A DNA stretch of 64,000 nt, taken from positions 1 to 64,000 of the forward strand of contig CAVVZZ010000003.1 in the NCBI GenBank assembly GCA_963752915.1, written 5' to 3'. Within the stretch, counting starts at the first letter, position 1. Every line of letters begins with the position of its first letter. Made by a program: the position numbers and the translations under genes. Positions 1 through 8,554 of the stretch are shown here, piece by piece. Source of the stretch: DATJPR01 sp963752915 (GTDB lineage Bacteria; Bacteroidota; Ignavibacteria; UBA10030; UBA6906). The notes below the pieces were generated by a model. That model worked only from the letters and a program-made list of their open reading frames with translations. It was not told the origin of the DNA and searched no databases.

Positions 1-923
1 CAATCAAAGCCACCGCCATGAATCCCCACTACGATAATGTGATGACGTACGCGAGTCTTGGCTGGGTGCCCTGCGAGAAAGAGAACGAGTCTGTTTCGAA
101 GACCCTCGAATACGCCTACGATGACTGGTGCATTGCACAGATGGCAAAAAAGCTGGGGAAAAAGGATGACGCGGCGTATTTCCTGAAGAGGTCACAGAAC
201 TACAGAAACCTGTTTGACCCTGCGTATGGTCTGATGCGCGGAAAGGATTCCCGCGGGAACTGGCATTCTCCCTTCGATCCGCATCTCTACGTTGAAGGCG
301 GCGACTTCACGGAAGGAACGAGCTGGCAGTACAGCTGGTATGTTCCGCAGGATGTTCCCGGGTTGATCGGGCTGATGGGCGGGAAGGAGCGTTTCTGCAC
401 GAAACTCGATTCGCTGTTTGAAGTGCACGCCAGCGACAGCACGCGGGGGGTCGGCGACATCAAGGGGATCATCGGAGAGTACTGGCATGGAAATGAACCG
501 AGCCATCACATCATCTATCTGTACTCAGAGGCGGGGCAACCGTGGAAAGCGCAGTCGCGGCTTCATGAAGTGATGAAGACGCAGTATGGAAACGCGCCGG
601 GTTCACTCTGCGGCAATGACGATTGCGGACAGATGTCTGCATGGTATATCTTCACCGCGCTCGGTTTCTACCCGGTCTGTCCCGGCTCGGATGAGTACAT
701 CATCGGTAGTCCGTGCCTTCCGAAGGCAGTCATGCATCTCTCAAACGGGAAAACGTTTACGATGGTCGCTGAGAATCTCTCTGACCGCAATGTTTATATT
801 CAGTCGATGGCCGTGAACGGCAAGCCGTGGATGTCGGCACGGCTGCCTGTCGCGCTGGTGAATGGAGGAGGGACAATCGTGTTTCGCATGGGGGCTTCGC
901 CGAACAAAGAATGGGGGAAATGA
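1..923 (+). CDS. GH92 alpha-1,2-mannosidase, C-terminal part (5' end outside window)
   Basis: The frame is open from the left edge, so the N-terminal sandwich domain and half of the catalytic barrel lie outside the window; the first ATG in view (18) is internal. The visible part carries GH92 hallmarks: KENESVSKTLEYAYDDW near the start, the HGNEPSHH segment (about 485-510) that holds the catalytic acid in characterised family members, and CGNDDCGQMSAW (about 610-645) with the conserved acidic base region. GH92 enzymes are secreted calcium-dependent exo-alpha-mannosidases acting on yeast mannan and N-glycans. A second GH92 lies at 20553-23627. The gene ends 128 bases before an IS3 element, which did not interrupt it. 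Confidence 0.93.
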   Translation, partial: IKATAMNPHYDNVMTYASLGWVPCEKENESVSKTLEYAYDDWCIAQMAKKLGKKDDAAYFLKRSQNYRNLFDPAYGLMRGKDSRGNWHSPFDPHLYVEGGDFTEGTSWQYSWYVPQDVPGLIGLMGGKERFCTKLDSLFEVHASDSTRGVGDIKGIIGEYWHGNEPSHHIIYLYSEAGQPWKAQSRLHEVMKTQYGNAPGSLCGNDDCGQMSAWYIFTALGFYPVCPGSDEYIIGSPCLPKAVMHLSNGKTFTMVAENLSDRNVYIQSMAVNGKPWMSARLPVALVNGGGTIVFRMGASPNKEWGK

Positions 924-1051
924 ATATAGCAAATTCAACCCTTGAACAAAGAACCGGAGCAGGTCTCGGCGTTATTCTGATAACAAACTCTAAGAATATA
1001 AGATTTTGTTCGATTGTCTCCCTCCCATCCGAGCCTGGAACCATATGATCT

Positions 1052-1072
1052 TGCCCCAGTATTTCGGACACC
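1052..1072 (+). repeat. IS3 left inverted repeat
   Basis: Left terminal inverted repeat, starting TGCCCCAGTATTTCGGACA. It matches the reverse complement of 2278-2298 with a few mismatches and one single-base length difference. This defines the left edge of the element. Confidence 0.8.
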
Positions 1073-1108
1073 CAGATAAGTTACTATCTTGGAGAAGGAG
1101 GTGTCCGT

Positions 1109-1402
1109 ATGGTACCACGACCGAAGTACACGAAAGAATTCAAGCTTGATGCGCTCCGCATGATGCAGGAGAGCCATCGGCCAGTTGCTGAGCTTGCCCG
1201 CGAGCTTGGGATCAACAAGAACATGCTGTACCGTTGGCATCATGAGCTCGTCGACGATGCCAAGGAGTCTTTCCCGGGCAACGGGAAGCTGAAAGACTCG
1301 GAGACCGAACTCGTGCGGCTTCACCGTGAGCTGGAACTGGTCACGGAGGAGCGGGACATTTTAAAAAAAGCCTTGGCCGTGTTTTCTCGACGTGCGCGAT
1401 GA
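1109..1402 (+). CDS. IS3 transposase OrfA (HTH subunit)
   Basis: A 97-residue OrfA with the family's N-terminal helix-turn-helix (KYTKEFKLDALRMM then LARELGINKNMLYRWHHE, about residues 5-45). A coiled-coil/leucine-zipper stretch follows (LVRLHRELELVTEERDILKKA). GGAGAAGGAGG lies just upstream as a ribosome-binding site. OrfA binds the element ends. Its 3' end contains seven A residues (1363-1369) in the phase of an A AAA AAA slippery heptamer, and orfB lies in the -1 frame with no stop in between. An OrfAB fusion by -1 frameshifting, the usual way IS3 elements make active transposase, is therefore possible here. Confidence 0.93.
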   Translation: MVPRPKYTKEFKLDALRMMQESHRPVAELARELGINKNMLYRWHHELVDDAKESFPGNGKLKDSETELVRLHRELELVTEERDILKKALAVFSRRAR

Positions 1403-2262
1403 AGTACCAGTTCGTCGCGGCCTATGCCAAGCAGTACCGCGTGGCGACGCTCTGTCGCGTCCTGGCTGTCTCCCGCAGCGGCTACTACAGCTGGTGCCAG
1501 GGACCGTCCGGGGCGCGAGCGCAGGCCAACGAGCAGCTGGCCCAACAGATTGCCCAGGTGCACCACGAAAGCGAAGAGATCTACGGCAGTCCGCGGATCT
1601 ACCAGGCCTTGCAGCAGCGCGGTGTGCCGTGTAGCCGTAATCGCGTGGCCCGCTTGATGCGCCTGAAGCACCTACGGTCTAAAACCAAGCGTCGCTTCAA
1701 AGTCACGACCCGCCCCTGCAAGGACGCGTGCGTGGCTCCGGATCTTGTCCAACGTCGCTTCGAAGCGCCGGCACCGAACAGGGTCTGGACCAGCGATATC
1801 ACCTACATCTGGACCCGAGAGGGCTGGACGTACCTGGCGGTGATCCTCGATTTGTATTCCCGGCGAATCGTTGGCTGGGAACTCGGAGATCGGCTCACAG
1901 CGGACCTGGTCACGGCCGCCCTCAAACAAGCACTTGCTCGTCGTCAACCCGAGCGGGAGTTGATCCTGCATTCTGATCGGGGCACGCAGTACGCGAGCCA
2001 CCAGATCCGCAGAATGGCGCAAGAATACGGTATCCGCTTGAGTATGGGAGCAACAGGGTCGTGCTACGACAACGCTGTCACCGAAAGCTTCTTCCACACC
2101 CTCAAGACCGAACGCATATACTTCGAACGCTACACCACACGACAAGAAGCACGGCAAAGCATCTTCCACTACATCGAGGTCTTCTACAACCGTCAACGGC
2201 TCCACTCGACGATTGGGAATATCGCACCATCGGAATATGAAAAGCATTTCAATACAGATTAA
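1399..2262 (+). CDS. IS3 transposase OrfB (DDE integrase-type catalytic subunit)
   Basis: 287 residues with an N-terminal HTH_21-like region (SRSGYYSW) and an rve integrase core. The DDE triad is visible as TSDITY (first Asp), HSDRGTQY (second Asp) and NAVTESFFHTLK (Glu), spaced as in the IS3 family. The ATG overlaps the orfA stop (ATGA), so it may be translated by coupling, or as part of an OrfAB fusion via the A7 slip site upstream. The frame is intact and full length, so the element may be active. Confidence 0.94.
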   Translation: MKYQFVAAYAKQYRVATLCRVLAVSRSGYYSWCQGPSGARAQANEQLAQQIAQVHHESEEIYGSPRIYQALQQRGVPCSRNRVARLMRLKHLRSKTKRRFKVTTRPCKDACVAPDLVQRRFEAPAPNRVWTSDITYIWTREGWTYLAVILDLYSRRIVGWELGDRLTADLVTAALKQALARRQPERELILHSDRGTQYASHQIRRMAQEYGIRLSMGATGSCYDNAVTESFFHTLKTERIYFERYTTRQEARQSIFHYIEVFYNRQRLHSTIGNIAPSEYEKHFNTD

Positions 2263-2277
2263 AAGAATCTCTTAACT

Positions 2278-2298
2278 CACTGTCCGAAAAACTGGGCA
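2278..2298 (-). repeat. IS3 right inverted repeat
   Basis: Right terminal inverted repeat; on the reverse strand it starts TGCCCAGTTTTTCGGACA. It lies 16 bases after the transposase stop codon, as expected for this family. Confidence 0.8.
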
Positions 2299-2510
2299 AC
2301 CGCAATAAGTCTCAACCTCCCACAGTCCCCAAGCCCCGACGTCTCTGCTTCCCGGTACCTCTTGAATTAAAATCCTTTAACCACCTCTGCTCATGTGACG
2401 CTTTAGTTATTTTCCTTTAATCTGTGTTTCATATCACAACTTTTACGGCGACATTCCGTATATTCCAAAGGAAGGATCACCGAACACACTTACTCCTGGG
2501 GGCACCCGAA

Positions 2511-2651
2511 ATGCGGTTCTGGAAAATGGCAACACTCCTGGCTTTAGCGACGATTCCTTTGCTCATTTTCAGCGATCGCAAGAAGCCTGCGGTCCGGCCG
2601 GTTTCGGCCGAATCGGACGATTCAATCGATTGGGAAGCGATGGTTGACTGA
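2511..2651 (+). CDS. possible small membrane protein, 46 residues
   Basis: A short ORF starting at ATG 2511, with MRFWKMATLLALATIPLLIF forming one hydrophobic segment, then a short charged tail ending DSIDWEAMVD. A G-rich stretch lies 5-9 bases before the ATG. The hydrophobic-then-acidic layout resembles small single-span membrane proteins, but I recognise no family. The ORF can be extended upstream to 2424 without added plausibility. It lies between the IS3 element and the convergent DEAD-box-like gene. It could be chance. Confidence 0.35.
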   Translation: MRFWKMATLLALATIPLLIFSDRKKPAVRPVSAESDDSIDWEAMVD

Positions 2652-2670
2652 GAGGGCTGGGTCGGCTGGG

Positions 2671-4008
2671 TTACCAGCCGGCCCCGCTATGGTCCGAGGA
2701 AAACGTCTCCAACTTCTTCAACGGTTTTTTCCGCCGCGCGAACACGATGGTGTTCTTTTTCCGGTGCTTTGTCGCTTTGGTGGGCTTTTCGAACTGCTTC
2801 ACGGTGTGCTCTCCCATGACTCTCCTCCCCTCATGATTGTTGCTTATCCCACTTCTTCTCTGCGTTGTCCGACCACCCTCTCTCGCATGCGTCGTCCCGT
2901 GAGCAACGTGACCATTCATCCGCTCTGATCGCTGCGGGTTCGCCCGATCGCGGTCCAGTGTGAATGTCACGGTGTCTGCTCCTGATATTGTTCCCGCGCC
3001 TTGTGTCGCCCCGCGTGTCCGCTCGCGCCACCGGTGTTGAGGAAAATCATAGTGGATGACGTGCGCGATCACCTCCCCGGCAAATGCACCGGCTGCTTCC
3101 TCGGTGCCGACAAGAACGCGAAGGGACCCGTCCCGGAGACTCGATCGCGCCTGGTCTCTGTCGTCGTTGGTCCAATCGCCTCTGATCGCAAGCGATGCGA
3201 TCCCTTTTCCCTTCAGCGCACGTAGAATTCTCTCGGCTTCATAGTCTTTCTGGGAGAGGATGATCACCCGGTCCATCGATTCCGATTGAAGCAGATGGAG
3301 CAGTGTCCGCATCCGCGCTTCCCTCTTTGTCGCCACGACCCGCTCGCGCACTGCGGGCGCGGGCGGCGTGGTTCCTCCAACATCCACCGTCACCGGCTGA
3401 CGCAGGACGAGCTCGGCCATTGACGTGACCTCGGCATTCAGGACGCCGGAGAAGAGCATCGACTGACGTGTCGCCGGTACGGCGTTGAGGATCTTCCCGA
3501 TGTCGGCCGTAAGACCGAGTTCAACCATCTTATCCATGTCGTCAATCACCAGGAACCCGATGCGGGTAAGATCCACCGAGCCGCGCGTGATGTGGTCGAG
3601 AAGTCTGCCGGGCGTCGCGACCACGACTTCGGTCCTGCGCTTTAAGAGCCGCGTTTGCTTGTCGATGTCCGTTCCGCCGAACACGCCGACCACGCGGATG
3701 GAGAGGTACTTTCCATACCGGAGTGTTGCAGCCTGGACATCCTGGACGGACTTTCGTGTCGGCGACAGCACGAGGGCGAGAGGGGGAACCCACTCGTCGG
3801 CACTACGAACGGAGCGGGAAAGGAATTCCAGGAGGGGGAAAATATACGCCTCGACTCTGCCGGAATCCCCGGGCGCACGCCCGAAGACGTCTTTGCCTTC
3901 AAGGGCAGGGGGTATTGCGAGCGATTGGATCGCCGTTGGCTCGGTCAAGCCCGCCGCGACGACGCCCTCGATCAATTGATCATGGAGACCCAGAGAATTG
4001 AAGCTCAC
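2671..4008 (-). CDS. DEAD-box-like protein with degenerate ATPase motifs (predicted pseudo-helicase)
   Basis: A 445-residue ORF with the RhlE/DbpA-type DEAD-box layout: Q motif (LTEPTAIQSLAIPPALEGKD, residues 21-40), then RecA-like lobes 1 and 2. Only the Q motif and TPGR (132-135) are intact. Walker A, normally AxTGSGKT, reads APGDSGRV (45-52). DEAD reads DDMD (156-159). SAT reads SGV (187-189). Motif Ia PTREL reads PTRKS. Motif VI HRIGRTGR is replaced by QHRWRERTRGA. ATP hydrolysis therefore looks impossible, yet no frame is broken. The C-terminal 120 residues are low-complexity, ending in a very basic tail (KKNTIVFARRKKPLKK). It follows the PBP gene by 111 bases on the same strand. It could be an RNA-binding protein without helicase activity, or a decaying paralogue. 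Confidence 0.8.
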   Translation of the reverse strand: MSFNSLGLHDQLIEGVVAAGLTEPTAIQSLAIPPALEGKDVFGRAPGDSGRVEAYIFPLLEFLSRSVRSADEWVPPLALVLSPTRKSVQDVQAATLRYGKYLSIRVVGVFGGTDIDKQTRLLKRRTEVVVATPGRLLDHITRGSVDLTRIGFLVIDDMDKMVELGLTADIGKILNAVPATRQSMLFSGVLNAEVTSMAELVLRQPVTVDVGGTTPPAPAVRERVVATKREARMRTLLHLLQSESMDRVIILSQKDYEAERILRALKGKGIASLAIRGDWTNDDRDQARSSLRDGSLRVLVGTEEAAGAFAGEVIAHVIHYDFPQHRWRERTRGATQGAGTISGADTVTFTLDRDRANPQRSERMNGHVAHGTTHAREGGRTTQRRSGISNNHEGRRVMGEHTVKQFEKPTKATKHRKKNTIVFARRKKPLKKLETFSSDHSGAGW

Positions 4009-4119
4009 GGATTCCTCGATTGTTCAACAACGGATGACTTCCCCCTCTTAGGCGGGGAAAGCAAGACACGGGTTATTACAGATAGACACGAACACTATGC
4101 GATGGGTTTACTCGTTGCC

Positions 4120-6420
4120 CTAAAAACTGGTCGTCCCCCCGTCTTCAATTCCCTCCTGCCAACGGGCAGAGGCATGCTTCGTACATTTCCCGGGAAGGGT
4201 TTTTTCGGTGAAATACTCTGTCATGGTCTGGGGACAGTATGGTGTGGCGAGCTTCTTTGTTTCGGTACAGATCTTCTCTTCGAAGACCTTGTCGGGCTTC
4301 TGGAAGTATTCGAGGGACATGCCGATCGAGGGGTCGTCGTACACGTATTTCATGAAGCGACCCCAGATGGGTGCCGCGGCCCGTCCGCCCTGGCCGTCCC
4401 AATTGGTGAAATGGACGCTGTTATTATCGAATCCCACCCATGCGCCGGCGACGATCTGCGGTGTGTAACCGACGAACCATGCGTCGGCGTATTCCTCGGT
4501 TGTCCCCGTTTTTCCGGCTGCAGGAAGCTGGAAGTAATCCCGGACATGCGCCCCGGTCCCGCCGTTTACCACCCCCTCGAGCAAGGTTGTCATGATAAAC
4601 GCGGTTTCATCCGACAGGACCTCCCGCTGGGACGGCGTGTTTTCCTCGATGACGTTTCCATCTTTGTCTTCGATCTTAAGAATCGAGATCGGATCGACAT
4701 GGATGCCGTGGTTGGCGAAGACGCCGTACGCACTGGTCAGCTCAAGCGGGGACACCACGCCCGTCCCGAGAGCGAGGGACGCGTACGGCGGGAGATATCC
4801 GGAAATTCCCATCCGGTGGGCATAGTCGATCACCTGCGTGACGGGTGCGATCTGTTCGATTGCCCGGATTGCCACCAGATTGATCGAGTGTTTTACCGCC
4901 TCACGGATGGTCGTCAACCCACCGAAGTCTCCGTCAAAGTTCGACGGCTTCCACTCGGTGCCGTCCGCCATGTTCAGGGTTACCGGCTGGTTCAGGATTT
5001 CGAACGCCGGGGAATAGCCATTGTCAATCGCAACCGTGTAGACGAAGGGTTTAAACGCGGACCCAGGTTGCCGTTTGATCTGGGTAACATGATTCAGGCC
5101 ATACTTGAACGTCCGGAAATCCGATCCGCCGACCATGGCGAGAATGTGACCGTTCTTCGGGTCGATCGCCACGAAGCCGACATCGATGGTCTGTGCGACG
5201 TGTTCCACGGAGTCGACCCATGCCTGATCGTGACGGAACACGTTCACGATGCTGTCGCGTGCATGCGCGGAGGGAGCCTTGCGGTAGTCGGGCATATTCT
5301 GGATCGTCTGATCGATGACCTGCGCGAGCACCTCCCGTTGCTTCCCCCAATTCCATTGCTTGTCAAAGAGCGGCTGATAGATCGCAAGATGTTCTTCGAC
5401 CGCCTTGTTCGCCGCCTTTTGCATCCGGCTGTCAAGCGTTGTATAGACCGTCAACCCGTCCCGATACAAATCGAACCCGTACTTCTCCGCCTTCTGCGTC
5501 AACTTCTGCCGGATGTATTCCACAAAATGCGGGGCGATCCCGGTCGATGACATCTCCTCGGGCGACCGCAATTGAATCGGTTCCGCCTTCGCGGATTGCT
5601 CCTCGAAGGGAGCAATGTAGTCGTACTTGGCCAATTGCGCGAGGACGACATTTCTGCGTGCCAATGCACGCTCGGGATGGACGAGCGGATCGTAATACGC
5701 CGGCCCCTTCACCATGCCGATCAGTGTGGCGATCTCACTGAGCGAAAGGTCGGCCGGGTCCTTCCCGAAGTACACCTGGGACGCTGCCTGGATGCCGTAT
5801 GCGCCTCTTCCAAAATAGACGACGTTCAGATAAAACTCGAGGATCTCGTCCTTTGTGAACGAGCGTTCCAGTTGAACCGCCGTCAGAAATTCGCGGATCT
5901 TCCTCGTCATGGTGTCGAAAATCGTCCGGTCGTTGTGACCGAGATACAGATTCCGCGAAAGCTGCATCGTGATCGTGCTGGCCCCTTCATGCGATCGGAA
6001 GAGGACATTCTTTACCATGGCCTTTCCAAACCGGGGGAGGTCGACTCCCCAGTGACTGTAAAAGTCCTTGTCTTCCGTCGCAATCAGCGCGTTGATCACG
6101 GGCTTGGGAATCTCAGAAAACGAGAGGTGTGACCGGTTCTTGATGTAGAACATGTCGAGCACTTCGCCGTCGGCGGAATAGACCTTCGTCGCAAGCTCCG
6201 CCTTCGGGTTCTCAATCCGTTCCAACGAGGGAAGACCGGAGACAAGATAGATGCTGTAAGCCGTGACGAGGACCAGGAGGGCGCCGAGGACAATCCATGT
6301 TCTTTGGCGGGGAGTCAAATACAGTCGCTTCCCGGTTCTTGTTGCTGGGAGGGGAGTCTTCGGCGCAGGAGGGGGAGGTGTCGCGTTCGGTTCCTGCGTC
6401 GGTTGGTCTGGTGTCTCCAT
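4120..6420 (-). CDS. mrcA: penicillin-binding protein 1A (bifunctional class A)
   Basis: 766 residues: a proline-rich cytoplasmic N-terminus, one membrane span (WIVLGALLVLVTAYSIYLV, about 44-62), a GT51 glycosyltransferase domain with EDKDFYSHWGVD and GASTITMQLSRNLYL, then a penicillin-binding transpeptidase domain with the SxxK nucleophile motif (GSAFKPFVY), SxN (KHSINLVAIR) and KTGTTEEYADAWFVGY. It polymerises and cross-links peptidoglycan in the periplasm. The ATG lies 3 bases after the lpxH stop, whose GGAGTAGGGC serves as ribosome-binding site, so the two are almost certainly cotranscribed. The gene symbol is given by class, not by orthology proof. Confidence 0.96.
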   Translation of the reverse strand: METPDQPTQEPNATPPPPAPKTPLPATRTGKRLYLTPRQRTWIVLGALLVLVTAYSIYLVSGLPSLERIENPKAELATKVYSADGEVLDMFYIKNRSHLSFSEIPKPVINALIATEDKDFYSHWGVDLPRFGKAMVKNVLFRSHEGASTITMQLSRNLYLGHNDRTIFDTMTRKIREFLTAVQLERSFTKDEILEFYLNVVYFGRGAYGIQAASQVYFGKDPADLSLSEIATLIGMVKGPAYYDPLVHPERALARRNVVLAQLAKYDYIAPFEEQSAKAEPIQLRSPEEMSSTGIAPHFVEYIRQKLTQKAEKYGFDLYRDGLTVYTTLDSRMQKAANKAVEEHLAIYQPLFDKQWNWGKQREVLAQVIDQTIQNMPDYRKAPSAHARDSIVNVFRHDQAWVDSVEHVAQTIDVGFVAIDPKNGHILAMVGGSDFRTFKYGLNHVTQIKRQPGSAFKPFVYTVAIDNGYSPAFEILNQPVTLNMADGTEWKPSNFDGDFGGLTTIREAVKHSINLVAIRAIEQIAPVTQVIDYAHRMGISGYLPPYASLALGTGVVSPLELTSAYGVFANHGIHVDPISILKIEDKDGNVIEENTPSQREVLSDETAFIMTTLLEGVVNGGTGAHVRDYFQLPAAGKTGTTEEYADAWFVGYTPQIVAGAWVGFDNNSVHFTNWDGQGGRAAAPIWGRFMKYVYDDPSIGMSLEYFQKPDKVFEEKICTETKKLATPYCPQTMTEYFTEKTLPGKCTKHASARWQEGIEDGGTTSF

Positions 6421-6423
6421 GCC

Positions 6424-7155
6424 CTACTCCATCTTTCCGTTCCAAGTCTCCAGGCGCATCTGGCCAAGAGCAAAGCGACCGTAGGTCGCGTGCGTGATCC
6501 AGTCGCCGAGGTTGACGTACGTTCCGCTTCCGATCGCCATCAGTGTCGGCTGGTGACGGTGTCCCATCACGACGACATCCACGCCCTCGTCGATCATCCG
6601 TGTGGCGTACGCTTTCATTCCCTCTTCTTCGCCGAAATCCTTGTGGGAGGTGTAGTTCCTGCTGCCGCGCGACGATCGGTGGGCGAGCTTCACGCCAAGA
6701 TCGGGGTGCAACCAACGGTACGCAAAAATCCCGAGCTTGTTGCGAAGAACCGGTTTGATCAGCTTGTATCCGAGATCGTGCGTGGCGAGACCGTCGCCAT
6801 GGTGCAGGTACACGCGCTTGCCGTCCAGAATGGTTTCGTAGGGCTTGGGACGAATCGTTATCCCGATTTCCTTCTCGAAGAAATCATCCATCCAGTAGTC
6901 GTGGTTTCCGAGAAGATATTCCACCGCCACGCCGTGCTCGGTGAAATCCTGCAGGAGCGCCAGCGTCCGGTGAAATCCTTTGGGAATAACGGTCCTATAT
7001 TCGAACCAAAAGTCGAAAAGGTCTCCTACGATAAATAGACGTTCGGTCGTTGGCTGAATTGCACGAAGGAATGCCAGCAGACGGTTCTCTTTCTCTTTCT
7101 CTTCCTGGTACGACCCGAGCCCGAGGTGAATATCGGAGATAAAATAGCTGGCCAT
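6424..7155 (-). CDS. lpxH: UDP-2,3-diacylglucosamine diphosphatase (LpxH-type)
   Basis: A calcineurin-like metallophosphoesterase of 243 residues. Metal ligands are visible in order: SDIHLG (D-x-H), GDLFDFWFEY, GNHDYW, HHGDG and GHRHQP. The FDFWFEY and LLGNHDYW signatures mark the LpxH group, which hydrolyses UDP-2,3-diacylglucosamine to lipid X in lipid A synthesis on the inner face of the cytoplasmic membrane. I chose ATG 7155 (MASYFISDIHLG); an in-frame ATG at 7251 would add 32 residues unlike the family. It implies an LPS-bearing Gram-negative cell. The PBP gene follows immediately. Confidence 0.93.
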   Translation of the reverse strand: MASYFISDIHLGLGSYQEEKEKENRLLAFLRAIQPTTERLFIVGDLFDFWFEYRTVIPKGFHRTLALLQDFTEHGVAVEYLLGNHDYWMDDFFEKEIGITIRPKPYETILDGKRVYLHHGDGLATHDLGYKLIKPVLRNKLGIFAYRWLHPDLGVKLAHRSSRGSRNYTSHKDFGEEEGMKAYATRMIDEGVDVVVMGHRHQPTLMAIGSGTYVNLGDWITHATYGRFALGQMRLETWNGKME

Positions 7156-7255
7156 TGAGGAGCAGTGTGCAAAATCGTGAACGACGGAGCCTGTGTCACC
7201 GGCGTGGGGATCATGGAATGTACCAAAAAAACAGACATCAATCAAAAACATCCGA

Positions 7256-8539
7256 TCAGGCCGCAGGGGCCTCGCGATCGGTTTCTACCCCCTGTAGGAT
7301 AAACAATCCAACCACGAAAAAAAGTCCTATTGCGACCGCCCCGATGCGGTCAGTCGTAAGATCGGATATGACACCGTAGACCAGGGGTCCGATAACCGCA
7401 GACGCTTTGCCGCAAAGACCGTCATAAAAGCCAAAATATTCCGCCTCATGACTTTTTGGCGTAAGAAGTGCCATGAAGCTTCTGCTTGCCGATTGGGAGG
7501 AACCAATTGCCACTCCTGCCGCCAGCGCTACTATATAGAAGACCGCGACACTGTTCACAAAAGCGGCACCTGCGCAGATTGCCATCCAGATGACGAGGGT
7601 GATTGTGATCGTTCTCTTCGGCCCGATCTTGTCGGTGATGACCCCGAACACCAGGGAACCGATGATCGCGCTGGTCTGGACCACCGCGAAGAAGATCACG
7701 ATATCGAGATCCGACATGTGCAGGATCTTCTCCGCGAAGATCGAGGCGAACGCGATGACCGTGAGGATGCCGTCATTGTACAAAAAGAACGCGACGAGAA
7801 ACCGGGCAATTCCAGGATGCTCCTTTCGCACAAAAAGCGCGCGGAAGGTCGACGCCGAACGTGCCATCCCTTCCCGGAAATAGGATGTCGGTGGCGAACC
7901 GGATAAGGGAGGCTCATGTACGAAAAGAAAGATCGGAACAGAGAACACAAGGAAGAACCCGGCGGCGACCACAAACGTGTACCGGACCATGCGGAGATAC
8001 GAAGGATCCGTTTGCGGAGGGAGCATGAGGAGGACGATCATGAGGACGGTGAGCGCGCCCAAGTATCCCATGGCGAAGCCGTAGCCGGAAACACGGCCAT
8101 AGGAACTTCTCCCGGTAAGGCTGGGAAGAAACGCATCATAAAACACCAATCCGCCCTCGAACCCGATGTTCGCAACCACAAACAGGAGAATGCCGGTGAG
8201 GACCATCCCCTCCTGGACAAAGAACATCAACGCGGTACAGATCACAGAAGCAAGCGTGAACGCAAGGAGAAAGCGCTTGCGGTTGCGGGAGTAGTCTGCA
8301 GCGGCCCCGAGCGGCGGAGAGAGGACCGCGGCACATATCATCGAAAGGCTCATCGCCAGTCCCCACAGCCACTCCCTCCCGCCAGCAACGTGATTAGTGA
8401 AGTAGCGCGAGTAAATTACGGTTACAACGATGACGGAGTAGGATGTGTTGGCGAAATCAAACAACGTCCATGCAAAGATGCGTCCGCGCGACGCTCCCGG
8501 AGGATCAGGCGAGCGAGAAGCGGTTGGTGGATCGGACAT
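7256..8539 (-). CDS. MFS transporter, UMF1/Atg22-like family
   Basis: 427 residues with about 12 hydrophobic spans. The N-terminal signature WTLFDFANTSYSVIVVTVIYSRYF and the inner motif PPLGAAADYSRNRKR are those of the UMF1 (unknown major facilitator 1) family, related to yeast Atg22 vacuolar amino-acid effluxers. The substrate is unknown. It ends 100 bases before the predicted lpxH start and begins 15 bases after the nusB stop on the same strand, so nusB, this gene, lpxH, the PBP gene and the pseudo-helicase gene may form one reverse-strand transcription block. Confidence 0.88.
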   Translation of the reverse strand: MSDPPTASRSPDPPGASRGRIFAWTLFDFANTSYSVIVVTVIYSRYFTNHVAGGREWLWGLAMSLSMICAAVLSPPLGAAADYSRNRKRFLLAFTLASVICTALMFFVQEGMVLTGILLFVVANIGFEGGLVFYDAFLPSLTGRSSYGRVSGYGFAMGYLGALTVLMIVLLMLPPQTDPSYLRMVRYTFVVAAGFFLVFSVPIFLFVHEPPLSGSPPTSYFREGMARSASTFRALFVRKEHPGIARFLVAFFLYNDGILTVIAFASIFAEKILHMSDLDIVIFFAVVQTSAIIGSLVFGVITDKIGPKRTITITLVIWMAICAGAAFVNSVAVFYIVALAAGVAIGSSQSASRSFMALLTPKSHEAEYFGFYDGLCGKASAVIGPLVYGVISDLTTDRIGAVAIGLFFVVGLFILQGVETDREAPAA

Positions 8540-8554
8540 GCCGGAAGAAGGAGG

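Larger units (their letters stand above)
1052..2298 (+). mobile_element. IS3-family insertion sequence, apparently complete
   Basis: Imperfect inverted repeats bound two overlapping transposase frames. The left end at 1052 starts TGCCCCAGTATTTCGGACA; the right end at 2298, read on the reverse strand, starts TGCCCAGTTTTTCGGACA. Both begin TG, as IS3-family ends do, and the 1247-base span is normal for the family. No 3-4 base target duplication is visible (flanks atct and accg), so either the insertion is old or one end was formed by rearrangement. It sits between the GH92 stop and a short ORF at 2511 and interrupts neither. Confidence 0.9.

Noticed and set aside
3655..5550. A 631-codon forward frame spanning the pseudo-helicase and PBP genes
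   Set aside because: Its translation has no recognisable domain and it is antisense to two proteins with clear family motifs; long shadow frames are common in GC-rich coding DNA.
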